From positions 70,479,463 to 70,543,462 of the forward strand of contig OX393553.1 of NCBI GenBank assembly GCA_947650365.1: 64,000 nt of DNA, read 5' to 3'. The translations under genes and the position numbers were made by a program. The DNA comes from Chamaelirium japonicum (Eukaryota > Streptophyta > Magnoliopsida > Liliales > Melanthiaceae). Shown in pieces: positions 31,749 through 44,000 of this stretch; the stretch's first letter is position 1; each line of letters starts with the position of its first letter. Under the pieces are notes generated by a model, which was not told where the DNA came from, did no database searches, and saw only the letters and a list, made by a program, of their open reading frames with translations.

Positions 31749-33080
31749 TCAAATGATTCCTGCAATTCCTTTTGATGCTGCCATTGCATTGGCCAATGAC
31801 TTTCTGAATTCTGTCATTTGGTTGTCCCGACCTCTAAGCACAACGCCCTCATTCTCACCATTACCACCACCACCATCATCGTCATCCAAAACATCCTCTT
31901 CATCGGTACCATCGCTAATAATCATATCATTATCATCATATTGGGTGAATAAGAAATCCCTTGTAGCCTCCTGTTTAATAAAATTATGCAGTGCACATGC
32001 AGCAATGACAATCTTCACTTGCGTCCGAAATGGATATGAAGCCATACGTACCAAGATTGGCCACCTTTTCTTCAAAACGCCGAAGCATCGCTCGATGACA
32101 TTCCTCAGTGAGGAGTGGGCATGGTTAAATAACTCCATTGCACCTTCCGTTTTCCCACCAACACGATGAAAGTCTGGTATATGGTATCTGACTCCACGAA
32201 ATGGCGAAAAATATCCCGGCATGTTCTTATAACCCGAGTCTACGACGTAATATTTGCCTAAGAATAGAATAAGTTACATATAAAAAAAATACACAATATA
32301 AAGTATAAAGTGACAAACAAACATAAGACATTTAGATATACCTGGAGGGGGGTGAGGAAATTTTATATTCGGATTCCGTATTGCTTCACCCAAAATCCTG
32401 CCATCATGCGCTGTTCCCTCCCAACCTGCCTGTACAAATGTAAAACGCATATCGAATGAGCAAACAGCAAGTACGTTTTGTGTTACTTCATTATTCCTGC
32501 CAGATCGATATGGGATTTGTTTTTCTACTGGAATTACTGCATTTATATGGGTTCCATCAATTGCACCGATACAATCCTTAAACCATGGCATGAATCTTTT
32601 ATTGTTATAAATCTCCATTGGTGTCTCGTTGAAAGACGGTGGTACAATAAGCTCCTTGGAAAACTCAATAATAGCCTCTAACACATTATTAAAATGCCGG
32701 CTAATTGTCTCTAAAGAATGATTGAACCTATCACATGCATCAAAGTTACTCCAGTTATGAGCAATAATAATGATAAATATTGCTAATTGCTCCTCTAAGG
32801 ACACATTTTGTGTATCCTTCAACAACCCTCCCTCTTTGAGTGCTTGAACTAATTTAAGAAATACATTTCTGCTCATTCGAAGTATCCTATAAACACGTCT
32901 ATGGTGTGTTCCAGGATCTAAAAGGCCCTTAAAATACTTATGTCCCGTCTCCTCCGATGTGAACATCCGTTGTCGAGATATACGTGGTTTTTCAATATAT
33001 TCTATAAACTCCAAAACCATCCTATCGATTACGATAGATGTCAACACATCATCTTCGTCTTTACTCAACACAATGTCCAT
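31749..33080 (-). CDS. Harbinger (HARBI1-like) DDE transposase
   Basis: Two exons, 32342-33080 and 31749-32257, are separated by an 84-bp intron (donor CCAG|GTATAT, acceptor TTCTTAG|GC), giving 415 residues, a normal length. The split Gly restores the family motif PPPGKYYVVDSGY. All three catalytic acids are present: D175 in IGAIDGTHI, D253 in VVDSGY and E302 in NVIERCFGVLKKRW (DDE_Tnp_4 family). A helix-rich region around residues 94-140 (EEQLAIFIII...LETISRHF) is the usual HTH-like DNA-binding part. The tail is acidic (DEEDVLDDDDG). The protein cuts and pastes the element at TWA targets and normally works with the Myb-like partner encoded by the same element. The reading frame is intact, so the transposase could be active; it would probably also mobilise the 5479-7465 derivative. 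Confidence 0.9.
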
Positions 33081-33084
33081 TGCA

Positions 33085-33545
33085 CCTGTTCATTCAAAAT
33101 AAAGGGTGAACATTAAAACTTTCTCTTTGACATCTCGTACATACAAAAAGAATATGTAATCAAATATAAAATAGTTAAAAACTTTGAACCTAACAAATTA
33201 ATTGCTCAACCCCATAGTTGACAGTACCAAAGATGATTTCACTGAACCAAGAAGGCAAATGAAAAAACAAAATTCATGCTATCATTGTAATTTCAGATGT
33301 TAAGCATAAACAATGAATTATATGTTCAATTGATAGCTTACTAACTACTTTTCGTCGATCGATAAGGTTAGAAGACCTCCAAACTTGAAAAGTCAAGAGA
33401 TAGAAGGTAACTTGGTCTACTAACCCTAATTCCAACAAGAGAAAATGATACTCATCACACTTGCGTGCGCAATTGTACAGCTATTTTGGATTGCAAAAAA
33501 AAAAAAAAAAAATTTGTACAGCTAGGCTTTCCATGATATACAAGC
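33085..33545. other. Spacer between transposase and captured fragment; no gene
   Basis: AT-rich spacer inside the Harbinger element, with an A-run at 33497-33511. It presumably includes the transposase promoter (minus strand); no clear TATA box could be placed. Confidence 0.4.
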
Positions 33546-33546
33546 A

Positions 33547-33923
33547 TCACAATCCCATGATGAAGGAATGGTCTATGTTGGGCTCCACCACCAGAGCTAA
33601 CACATCATCACCTAGTGTCACCCCTGATTCTGTTTCCTTCCTCTTTACCTGCTCCAATGACAGCAAAACACATTGAGAACATTTGATTAAAGCAATTAGA
33701 ATGAGAACATCTGAATATAATCAATATAGAATTGAAGGCCTACCTCCGCGACTGATTTTCCAGAGATGTCGACGATCTTGTATGATGATTTGCTAGCCAA
33801 CCCATCAATCCCATAGCAAATGAGGCAGCCATTGTCACCCAACACTTCACAAGATGAGGACTGGTCACTTTTCATAATCCTGCAAGGCTTCTTGACCTTG
33901 AACCATGGCTTCAGTTCCTCTTG
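33547..33923 (-). pseudogene. Captured LURP-one-related (LOR, DUF567) gene fragment, two exons
   Basis: Exon 33744-33923 reads ELKPWFKVKKPCRIMKSDQS, CEVLGDNGCLICYGIDGL and KSSYKIVDISGKSVAE. After a 95-bp intron (GAG|GTAGGC ... GCAG|GTA) exon 33547-33648 reads VKRKETESGVTLGDDVLALV then VEPNIDHSFIMGL and stop. This is the C-terminal half of the tubby-like beta-barrel of LURP-one-related proteins, a plant family some of whose members affect pathogen defence. Splice sites and frames across the two exons are intact, but the N-terminal exon is absent and the end is about ten residues short, with later frameshifted matches to the usual tail. It lies between the two transposition genes in the same orientation, so it is a captured, intron-containing genomic fragment. 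Promoter read-through transcription is possible but not shown. Confidence 0.8.
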
Positions 33924-33929
33924 CTGTGA

Positions 33930-35132
33930 TCCATCTTAATTTTAGCAATTGGTGTAGAACCAAATTCATTCAGAATAAAGGGTTTGATTTCAGAACCCTT
34001 GATCCAAGAGAGAGAATTCCAAATCACAGAGGTGAGGAAGAGGAAAAAAAAAAAACAAAAACAAAAAATAAGGGACCAAATTTGTTCCCAATAAAAAAAA
34101 ATTTATCCATCCACAGGCAAACACTACAGTGAGCTACACTTTTAGCTTTGAAAGTAAGGGAGAAGATAGTTCTCCAGGCTATAGCTAACACTGAACAGCA
34201 AGAAGTAAAAGATGAAATGCTTGAACAAGCTCACAAATTATAAAACGCAAAGTAGCTTACAACTGCAAAACTATTAAGATTCCAACATTCGAACCCAACC
34301 CAGATTCGACTAAGAGCCAATGGATCAAAACAACACCTCGGATCGAGAAAAAGGAAACAGTCGAACATGACATCTGCATCCATCACTGCCTGGCTTGTGC
34401 ACCACCATACCCACCACCATAATTCAATTCAGTGGTACAAATTAAGTTGGAAATAGATCAAAAATACCCAAATGCAGTCCAAAATGAGAACAAATTAATA
34501 GGGCCAGAATAATAGTAGGAAGTGCTTGAAGGGCTTTGGCTCTACATAAACCCAAAGGACGAACTAGGTCTGCGCTTCAGTGCTGGGTCTCCAACTATTG
34601 ATCAATTCCTCAATTCCTCTAGGGGGGGCTCTATTATTTGTTTCCATCCACACAGAAAAAATAGCAGAGCATGCAAGAGGATCATATCCACATTCTTTTT
34701 GAACCCATGAAGAAAAAGGATAGATCTGCAAATGCTTTTGATAGAGTATCTTGTAGAGCTTGGAGTCCACTTCACTCTAGCACAGCAGGACTCCCATATG
34801 GCCTAGGAGAATTGGCACTGAAAGAAAAGATGCTTAGCTTGAGAGGACTTAGCCCTGAAATTAAAGCAACTAAACTACTGTAGCATGAGCCTTAGCCTCC
34901 TCATTAGAAAAACAATAAAAAAAGGAACCCTAATACTCTTTTGCATCACCTTTCATCAATGTGGAGGAGCCCTTTTTTGAGAAATGAACAAGACCCAAAA
35001 AATTAGAAATAAGGAAAGACCTAGGGGAGGGAAAAAACTGAACCATGAATCAGATAGAAAAAAGGACAGAAATTAAATAATTCATGAGCTTTGAAAGCCC
35101 TATATTTCGTAAATTACATTATTCCCATGAGT

Positions 35133-35182
<50 letters not shown>

Positions 35183-35595
35183 ATCAAAATGTATATGATT
35201 GGACCAATCAAACACATTGCATCCCTTGAGACCAAATCAACCCAATCAATCAGCAGGGGAAAACATAGGATTAAAACTAGATAGAATCACACCCTCTTGA
35301 AGAAAAACTGAATCCCAAAGTTACCAACTAATCATAAAGCACAGTACTATCAAGTTCTCTTAAAGAACAGAAAGTTCTCTTGCAAACTACAAGCAATAGC
35401 TTTCAAAAGTTCAAGAACCACAAAGTTACCAACTAATCATAATAGCATCCAGAATTCCAACATAATCACAAAGTTACCAACTAATCATAAAAGTATCCAG
35501 AATTCCAACATAAATAAAGGGTGAACAATTCCAACAAGAACTACATATCATCCCAAACCAAGTCCCAGAAACACAAATCATAACCACATAATATG
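33930..35595. other. Middle of the Harbinger element; no gene recognised
   Basis: Low-complexity A-rich text, (GA)n at 35142-35180, and short direct repeats ACAAAGTTACCAACTAATCAT (three copies, 35318-35490). The missing first LOR exon was looked for here on the minus strand and not found. Open frames have no motif. Confidence 0.5.
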
Positions 35596-35598
35596 AAA

Positions 35599-36662
35599 CT
35601 AACGGTCGTAACCGGTAATTGCTTTCAGCCAACCCAAATGAAATTCTGGTTCAAGCAACATAAACATCTCCCGCTTCTGTGGTTCCATGAATGCTTGAAG
35701 AATAACATAGTAAAATGGACTTCCTTTTTCCACGTACGCCATTTTGTTTAGGATTGGCATGACAACTTGCAAAGCGTATGCCTCCTCTCTTTGTTGAGCT
35801 GATGTAGGTTGGGCAATTCTGGACTGTAGGAATTGAGCCATCAAGTCCGCATTTGCGTTAAACTTATCCAACAACTTTGTTTTTGTACGAGATTGCTTTG
35901 AAGCGGATGCTAATGAACCAGATGCTCGCTTCTTGTACCCGCTAGTACGTTCTTCTCCAACCTCCTCATCGACCCCCCACGGAAGATGAAGTATGCATCT
36001 CTTCAAATCCTTGTGGGGGAGCCGCATCATGTGGTGCTGATTCTGAATTAGTAGGTTCATTATTCATGCTCATGGTTAATGCTTCTTCGCCTGTGGCTGT
36101 TGTTTCTTGAAACACTGCATAATATAATTCTTTATACTGCAATGTTTGAGTTCTAAATTTCTTTGACATTGGATGTGCCTGTGTCGATTTCATACTTATA
36201 TCAATGGAATGTTCGTATAACAACTATATATAAGAACCAACTTTAAAGTTTTCTAATTACCTCTATGTATGCATCCCATACTACATCATCGGCCACAAAG
36301 ACATGCTTCACTTCATCCCAGCCAAATCCAAATGAGTTTCGTTCAAGGTAATCCCATTCATTCCAATCAGCACGCATATTTTTATATAAATTCTTAAGCT
36401 GGTCCATTTGGTAGACCCCATTTGTTTGCTTGGTATACTCCTCAAATAATAATTTCCAACCTACTTTGGTGAAACTACTTGTAGGCCTATGACCCTGTTG
36501 AACTAGCTCCTGACAGCATTCTAGAAAAATTCTTTTTAAGTCCGATGTCCATTCTGCTTTGACAATATTTGAATCTTTCTCCTTCCCCTTCCCCTTTCTC
36601 TTTCCCTTTCCTTTTTCATTTCCTGTTCCAAGTTGGTTTGCAGCAGGAATCAGACGATCCAT
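35599..36662 (-). pseudogene. Harbinger Myb/SANT-like DNA-binding partner gene, one frameshift
   Basis: Exon 1 (36261-36662) begins MDRLIPAANQ, then a Lys/Gly-rich stretch, then the Myb/SANT-like trihelix domain: KAEWTSDLKRIFLECCQELV, SSFTKVGWKLLFEEYTKQT, MDQLKNLYKNMRADWNEWDY and VWDAYIE. The best intron is 36179-36260 (82 bp, GAG|GTAATT ... ACACAG|GCA), which joins to AHPMSKKFRTQTLQYKELYY and TTATGEEA, the usual continuation. In exon 2 the frame is lost at a C6 run (35973-35978; G6 on the coding strand). One base fewer would continue into VDEEVGEERTSGYKKRASGS and on to the LGWLKAITGYDR end. Partner proteins of this type bring the transposase to the element ends in the nucleus. The frameshift may be a real lesion or a homopolymer error. 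Confidence 0.8.
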
Positions 36663-36699
36663 TTGTAACTATGTTACGATAATTGCCTGAAAAGAAATA

Positions 36700-36705
36700 A
36701 TATAT

Positions 36706-36743
<38 letters not shown>
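36700..36743. repeat. (TA)n microsatellite
   Basis: Perfect (TA)n just upstream of the Myb-like gene start (minus strand). Confidence 0.9.
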
Positions 36744-36745
<2 letters not shown>

Positions 36746-37339
36746 TGTACACTCTAGCTAATACATCTAAAACGTATGTTAGAAGCAAATCCCTTGTTGT
36801 AATCCATTGATTACAATATAGCAGTTAAAATGTGAAAAGTATAGAAAATTAGGAATTAAATCAAGGAATTACAGGTTTTTAAGACATAAAATAAAGAATT
36901 CATACCAATGCTTAAGGACCATTCTTTTATGTCTATTTTTTACATCTTTAGTAATCAATGTTATTTTTCCCACTTATCCTTTGATAACGAAAAAAAAAAT
37001 CATTTAGGGCCAGGTTTGGGCTTAGGCTTCATGGCCACGCACAAACGACCGGGATCATGCCAAAACCTCCGACCGATCGCAGAATTCATAACCTAGATAG
37101 AAATTTAGGTGGATTAATGATACCCCAGTTGATTTAAACGATGCCTTTCTTAAAAATAAAAATAAAAAAGACCCATAATTCCACAATCTAAAAGAGCCCT
37201 CAACATGAGACATTTCATCCATCCAAAACAAAAGACAATTCAAAAACAGAAAAAAAACAAAGCAGAAACCCATCTTTGTATCAAGGTAAATCATATATGA
37301 GGCATCCAACAAATTCGGCTAAAAAAACCATAGATGGGG

Positions 37340-37725
37340 GCTCACCGAGATTTCTGATGGATGATCGGAGATCGAAGAAGTGACCAGCAATCGGAGGAGG
37401 AGCGGCCGGGCTGCTCGACGATCGGTTGAGGGATGATCGGAGATCGGAGGAGAAGTGACCGGCAATCGGAGGAGGAGCGGCCGGGCTGCTCGATGATCGG
37501 CTGAGGGATGATCAGAGGAGGCGAAGTGAACGACGATCAGAGGAGGAGCAACCGGGGGAGGAGCGACCGGGCTGCTATCACCAACGACCGGGCTGCTCTC
37601 ACCGACGACCGGGCTGCTCTCACCAACGACCGGGCTGCTCTCACCGAGCGACCGGGGCTGCTCTCACCGGCAATCGGAGGAGGAGCGGCCGGGTTGCTCT
37701 CTGATCGATGAGGAGAGGAAGAAGA
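37340..37725 (+). repeat. GC-rich minisatellites (GATCGGAGGAGGAGCGGCCGG; CGACCGGGCTGCTCTCACC)
   Basis: Two overlapping repeat types occur. The first is a ~90-bp duplicated block with GATCGGAGATCGAAG...GGAGGAGCGGCCGGGCTGCT. The second is a ~24-bp unit CGACCGGGCTGCTCTCACC in four to five copies (37566-37665). It is the GC-rich subterminal part of the Harbinger element. Open frames on both strands are repeat artefacts. Confidence 0.8.
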
Positions 37726-37984
37726 GGCCACACCCCTCTTCAAACCCTAACCCGATGGTTAGGCGTCGCTCGAGAAACAGAAACACAAGCCGAAAAGCAA
37801 AAATTTTTTGCTTTTCGGTTTTAACCCTTTTTCCGGTTTTGGTTTTACAGAACTGGTTTTGTAACCGGATGCCAAACAGACTTTTGGTTGGGGTTTAAAA
37901 CTAGTTTGGACACGAAACTAGTTTTGACCCAAAACCGGGTGTTCAAAACGGATGCCAAACGCACCCTAATTTTTAGTAAGAATG

Positions 37985-38440
37985 ATCATATTGACTTAAA
38001 TTTCACACCAACAAAAAATCAGTAAATTCTAAAAACTCCAAGTTCATCAAATCCAAAGGAATTATCGACCGTCCATTTTAAGCGCTAACTTGAGGGGAGG
38101 GATGCATCAACTTATGCTATGCTTCCTCATATATTTACTAATGGACTTTCACCTACATGCTAATTTTGGTCGATATGCTACGATCAAGTGATAATCCTCA
38201 CCAAAAATCAACAAATTCGGAAATCCCAAGGCATAAAAAGTATATCGTTCAAATTAATGGGTAAAATGTACAGACGATAAAGCTTCTAAAATTTATGGCC
38301 CATGAAGTTTTAAGATGTGTCGTTTTAGTTGGATATGCTATCTATGGTTAGGTGATTATCGAACCAAAATTCAGCAAATTCCGAAACTTTTATGCATGTG
38401 AAAGTCCATAAGTAATTACATAAGTAAGCGTAACATAAGT
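37985..38440. repeat. Core-family sequence, two diverged copies, left of (TA)n
   Basis: CACCAACAAAAAATCAGTAAATTC and CACCAAAAATCAACAAATTC each lie in the context (T)GATAATCCTCACC...CTTCTAAAA...GATAAAGCTTCTA. The vocabulary is that of the elements at 57540-57830 and 63850-64000. Part of the (TA)n-associated family. Confidence 0.55.
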
Positions 38441-38444
38441 CAAA

Positions 38445-38805
<361 letters not shown>

Positions 38806-38939
38806 GTTTTCATAAGTAATATTATTTTTTTTTTAAAAAAAATGGATCTCTTCTCCCCCTTTCTTCCTTGAGAATGTGCGACCGGAGGAGTCGCTAAGTG
38901 GAGAGAGAGTCAAACTCATGAAAGAGAGGGGCTTATAAT

Positions 38940-38972
38940 TTTAAATACTAGGAAGAAGCCCGGGCAATGCCC
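38940..38972 (-). mobile_element. Probable Helitron 3' terminus (minus strand)
   Basis: Minus strand: CCGGGGCATTGCCCGG hairpin, GCTTCTTC, then CTAG|T with A on the other side. This is the hairpin plus CTRR pattern of Helitron ends inserted between A and T. The element would extend to higher coordinates; its 5' TC end is not identified. Confidence 0.5.
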
Positions 38973-38974
38973 CG

Positions 38975-40330
38975 GATTAAACTTGATGCAAGCCACTTGG
39001 AACAAACGACACCATAGCCATCAAAAGATATTATTTTATTAATTGAGAACCCTAATTTCCCTTAGTAGGTATCGTTGTAATTCATTTGGGGTCTATTTAT
39101 TGGGAAAATTGGCATTAAACCTTTATACGGTGATATCACCTATTGTGGGGTACGATTTACCTTTGGGCGCGCTCGATCTTTGTGAAGGTTGACGTTGGGG
39201 TGTTTTCGCTTGCGACGAGGGAGTCCGAGTGTCGTCTTAGGTGAGTATCTAGGGCCACTCGTGTTGGATCGAGCAAAATGTAGAATCAAAAGGTTGTGAA
39301 GAATCGAGAAGAAGGCGAAAATCAACGTGGCATGGAGGCAAACTCCCAGTAGACCCATGACTTGAATGTTTATGCCTTGCACCACATAGAAACAACACTC
39401 TGAACTGTTTACTCGGAGAGGAGAGAGATAATACCACTCAGATTCTTGAAGAAAGGAGGGTGCTTTTCCTCGTATCAACTAGGACAAACATAATTTGCCC
39501 TTTCAACGCACGAGGGGCTCAAAGTTCGTCAAATAAACTTAGGGCTTTCAATAGGGAAAGGTTTTCACAGGATGGCAGGAGTCTCTCAAAGAAGGGGCAA
39601 TTTGTTATTTTTTCGACAGGAAACCATGTCATTGCAGTTGGGTAACATATGTATTTACAACTTTCGTCGATTCTGTCTACTAGAATTGAAAATGAGGACA
39701 AACTATTGATTTTTTATAAAAAAAAAAGTTAATTTTTTAACTATAAATGGTTAAGTGATTTTTAGTTTAACTAAAAGGGTAAAATGTAATTTAAATTCCT
39801 TTATCTTTTGTGTTTTTTTTCAAAATAATATTTAAAAATAAAATATTTAAACAAATAATATTTGACCAAAAATAATTACCATACTAGCACTCTGACAACC
39901 ACGTGGTTGTCAGCGCCGTAAAGCAAGCCACGAGAATTTTTATTTTATTTTTTGTTTTAAATAGAATCCGATATTTGGATTACATGGTTTAAACCCATGG
40001 ATATTTTTTTTGAGAAATTAAACCCATGGATATAGACTTTACCCGAAATCCGACGAGAAAACGGCTAAGTATGGAAACGTCATATAAGCTGGCTTCGGTT
40101 AAACTCTGTATCCAGAATACCGGATTTAAACCCTGCAATCCAAATACCTAGTTCTATATGAAATAGAAAAAAAAAAAATTTACGGCTCGTTTTACGACGC
40201 TGACTGTCAGAGCGCTAAACCGATAAATACTTTCGATCAGATGCTATTCAGTTAAATATTTATTTTTTAAATATTATTTTGAAAAAAATACCATCTTTCA
40301 TTCACGTTATCTCCAATCAAGTGGGAAAAA
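38975..40330. other. No gene recognised upstream of DEG9
   Basis: It may be the body of the Helitron whose end is at 38940. Two diverged inverted segments around 39895-39920 and 40190-40215 (CTGACAACCACG..., GCTCGTTTTACGACGC...GTCAG) plus AATATTTAAA-rich arms suggest another decayed inverted-repeat element at about 39780-40300. Open frames have no motif. Confidence 0.35.
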
Positions 40331-40422
40331 AATCCCCGCCTCCTCAGTTATTACCGCGGAAACCTCCTCACTGACTTCCCTCCGTCCTCTCCTCACGAAC
40401 CTAGGTTTCTGCTTCGGTGTGA

Positions 40423-40430
40423 AAACCCTA
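40423..40430 (+). promoter_or_regulatory. Telo-box AAACCCTA in the DEG9 leader
   Basis: AAACCCTA lies 9 bp before the DEG9 start codon. Such boxes are common near the 5' ends of plant genes for ribosome, nucleolar and replication functions. An inverse CCTAGGTTT lies at 40400. No TATA box is evident. Confidence 0.45.
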
Positions 40431-40438
40431 GCTCAGCA

Positions 40439-41021
40439 ATGGAAAGCCCTAAGAAGAGAGGCCGCCCGAAGAAACCCGTGGCCGGGACAATGGACTTCCA
40501 GAAGACGGGCTCCGGTGCCCCCTCGCCTTCTCCCTTCGACGAGACCGAGATCCCGGAGTCGGCCCCTTCGACCTCCCAAAAGCGGCGTGGCCGGCCTCTG
40601 AAGGTACAGAGGCAGAGCCTCCCCAAAGAGGTCGTCGCCGACAAGGGCCCTGCCACCTCGAGGCGGGCCCTGCAGGTGGTCGCGAACAACGGGGAATTGG
40701 TGGGGGACCTCCAGCGGCACGGGTCCGGGGTGGTCGCCGCTGGGGAGCCGCCTCCTAGGTGGGAGCAGGTGGCCAAGGTCGTGCCGTCGATGGATGCGGT
40801 GATCAAGGTGTTCTGCGTTCACACGGAGCCCAACTTCTCGCTCCCGTGGCAGCGGAAGCGGCAGTACAGCTCTAGCAGCAGCGGGTTCATCATCGGGGGA
40901 CGGAGGGTGCTGACCAACGCCCACTCGGTGGAGCACCACACACAGGTCAAGCTGAAGAAGCGCGGGTCGGACACCAAATACCTGGCGACGGTGCTGGCCA
41001 TCGGGACCGAATGCGACATTG
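40439..41021 (+). CDS. DEG9: DEG9 exon 1
   Basis: ATG at 40439 to donor ATTG|GTATCT, 194 codons plus one base. It is markedly GC-rich at third positions compared with exons 2 and 3. It carries the AT-hook-like region and catalytic H162 and D193. Without splicing, the frame would run on to a stop at 41075. Confidence 0.9.
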
Positions 41022-44000
41022 GTATCTCCTCTTCTTATAACATGTATGTTGAATCATATGGGTTACTTGGGCTCTAAAATTTAAACCACCACCTCATTGT
41101 ACTAGAATTTTGCCTTCATCTTTTAAGAAATTAGAAACTAAAATCAGATCCCTATTGTCTATAGGATTGGACGTAATATCTTGCACCAGGTAGACAACTG
41201 TTTGGAAAGTTCTTGTCAATCTTCCTAACAGTCGACTCCATCTGATGGGATGACATTTGGGTGATAATCATAGGGTGTGTTTGGCATCATTTTGGAACCG
41301 TCAGTTTCTATTCCTAGTTCCATATTTTAAAAGTGACAGGATAGTATTTGTTCCGGTGGAATGAAGGACTTGGGAACGATTATATATCACTCCGTGCGTT
41401 TCTATGCTAACGGGAATGCTAAACCATCGAATTACATTAGAAATAGTAATTGACGGGAATACCCTCTTTTGGATGAGATTAAGCGGAACAACTGTTCCTC
41501 ATGCCAAATACCCCCATAATGATATGCGTCTTGAACATTGTCTATTATCCGTCCCATTTTCCATCTAGCACAGAGTCAAACTTATGGGTAATCTTAGAGA
41601 GCTTGGAATAGTATTTGAATATGAACATGATCCAGTAAAATAATAATTTGAATAATTTGGCTTCATGCCAAGGTGTCAACCATTGAGTCAATTTTGACGT
41701 AGACAATTGACGTAGTAATTTATTGTTCATGTACGGTTAAACTTGAATTTATTGATTTATACCAAAATTGGGATGCGATGAGGAAGGACATATTGAACGT
41801 GTATAGCACGCATGAATTGCAGCATTTATGATGGTGTATGCATTGAGTCAGTACTCCAAATAGAATAGTTGGACGAGACTCTATCAAATCATTCTTCCAC
41901 ATTTCCACCTCATCTAGCTCTGCAAAAAATGGCATGTTGATGCCTCAAATGGTATTCGAGCATGATGGATCAAATATAAGTGTTTCTTGGAATGTTATGC
42001 ATTTACGAAATTTTATGAAGAGACAAGGAGATTCACAAGAGTCCAAGATAGATATAAAGCTTTGTTGTATAGATCTATATTTTAGGTAATTATAAGGGTC
42101 CATTAGCAAGTAACGAAGATAAGGAGGTTGATATATGATGTAGTTTGTTGGATTGCTTGTCTAGTTGGATTTTAGTGCTTAGATCGAGGCATATGAAATA
42201 TGAATTCAAAATTTTTTTTGTCTTGATTTTTCCTAATTGTCTTAGCAATATTAAGTATTATAAGTCTGCTACCTTTTTGAAGGCATAATCTTTTGAATAT
42301 ATACCAGTTTTTGGTTCAGGACCACTCATGGGAAAGCTAACTTCAGGCCACACATTTCAGTTTCAAGAAATGGGATTTGGTTATATATTTGAGTCATTTA
42401 TGAAATTCTATGTTTCTTTTGTAAATCTCAGGATTGGTTTGATTTACTGTTTACTGTCAAATTAGGTTAAGTTGAGTTAATGCTATTAATTTTCATTGTG
42501 ATTCCTAGTTTTTCATGATTAATGAGATTGCAGTTTATTTATCTTTCATCTCTGTTTGTGGACTCTTAAGGCCTCCTCTCTTTGTTTCTCTTCTTTGCTC
42601 TTGGATTTTGAGCCAAGTCAAGCGGATTCGTCTGCCAACACTTTTCTTCTCTTTCTTTTCTTGTTCCAATATTTTCCAACATTAAATTGGTATGAGAGCA
42701 GGTTTATGTGGTGTCCTATCATCTCTGTTAGGGCATACTATGATCATTATATTTCCAGATAGTAATGACAAAATTCAAGATTTACGTCCATAGGTTGTGA
42801 AATAAGCCCATATCAAAGCTTCGTGAGATGAATGCCACAATCAATTTTTCATTTTCTTTCGACATGTGATTTTGGGTCTAGATCAAGGTTTCAAAACTAG
42901 GTATCGGCCCGGACCTGACTCAGTATCAGTCGGTTCAAGCTGATACCATTTTTTGTCATTTTCAAAGATAAATTAATTTTTTTTTTGCAGGTATCGGCCG
43001 ATACGACCGATACGGGATGGCTCGGCCTATACAGATCGATATGTACGAGTATTGATTGATACGTACTGATTGGGACTCCGTACCGGCCAGTAGTAAACCG
43101 AGTCGTATCGGTCAATATGACTTAGTATCGACCGAGTTTTGAAACCATTGTCTAGATATTGGGACTACATATGTGTGGTTCTAAAACAACATGAAGAAAG
43201 TGATTTTTCTCTTTAAAAAAATAATCTACATCAATCTTCAGCGTGTATCTTGAAGACAACCCATCATGAAAGATGCTGATGAGAAGAACCTTTAGGTGTT
43301 CCATTCATTATTAAGCGGATATACAAGCATGATCTAATCCAAAGGAGGAAGAGTGTGTTTGTTCTTTTTCACTTTACATTGATTCACTCCTTCCAGTATC
43401 AAAATAATGCTTGGTTTGGTGATCGACATCGATGCGGAGAACAACCAAATCAAGAGCCTTTATTGTAAATTGTAATGAAAGCACATTGGGTTTGTTCTTT
43501 GTTAGGACTTAGGAGTGCATAGAGAGAAAGACCTGCACCATCAGTTGATCATAGACATTCATGGCTGTAGTCGGAACTTGAGGTGGGATGTTCAGGCTTC
43601 TTTATGTAGAATTGCTCCTTTTAAATTTTCTAGACGAGATTGGGCTTGGGAGAGAAAGGTGTGCATGTGTTTTTTTTTTGTTGTTGGGGGGGGGGGGGAG
43701 GATGGGGGTGTTGTGTTGGGATGTAGAGAACTGACAACATTTGGATCTCATTGGTGAGATCATCACAATGGAAGCCATTTATAGTCTATTTGGTAGTGGT
43801 ACTAGATTAGGTCGAGTTTAGTGTATGGCGACTCTTAATTTTTAGGGCAAATTACAAAAACCTTTTTGAACTATACACCTCATTTCATATTGGTCCCCCG
43901 TCCCTCAACTTTTTTTTTGAACAATTTGATCCTCCGCCAACTTTTTATCCTAAAAATACCCTTATCAATTTTAAATAACACACAAAATTGTTTTAAAATA

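Larger units (their letters stand above)
31193..37966 (-). mobile_element. PIF/Harbinger transposon, 6.8 kb, with captured gene fragment
   Basis: The left end (TATGCGTTTGGCATCAGTTT) and the inverted right end (ATGCCAAACGCACCC) match the ends of the 2-kb derivative at 5479-7465, and so do the AACCAGTTTTAGCTTATC and AACTAGTTTTGACCCAAAAC subterminal blocks. Flanks are TTA (31190-31192) and TAA (37967-37969), the TWA target type of this superfamily, differing at one base. All inner genes are on the minus strand: Myb/SANT-like (36662-35599), a LURP-one-related fragment (33923-33547) and the DDE transposase (33080-31749). The first three bases at the left end differ from consensus, so the element may be recently immobilised. 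Confidence 0.85.

Noticed and set aside
31501-31752. Repetitive frame ELVFMMGFL, and the opposite KNPIMKTSSKS frame
   Set aside because: Translations of a 35-bp direct repeat.
36224-36260. 37-bp intron in the Myb-like gene (acceptor at TATATAG)
   Set aside because: Too short for plant splicing; the 82-bp alternative ending at ACACAG gives the conserved AHPMSKKFRT join.
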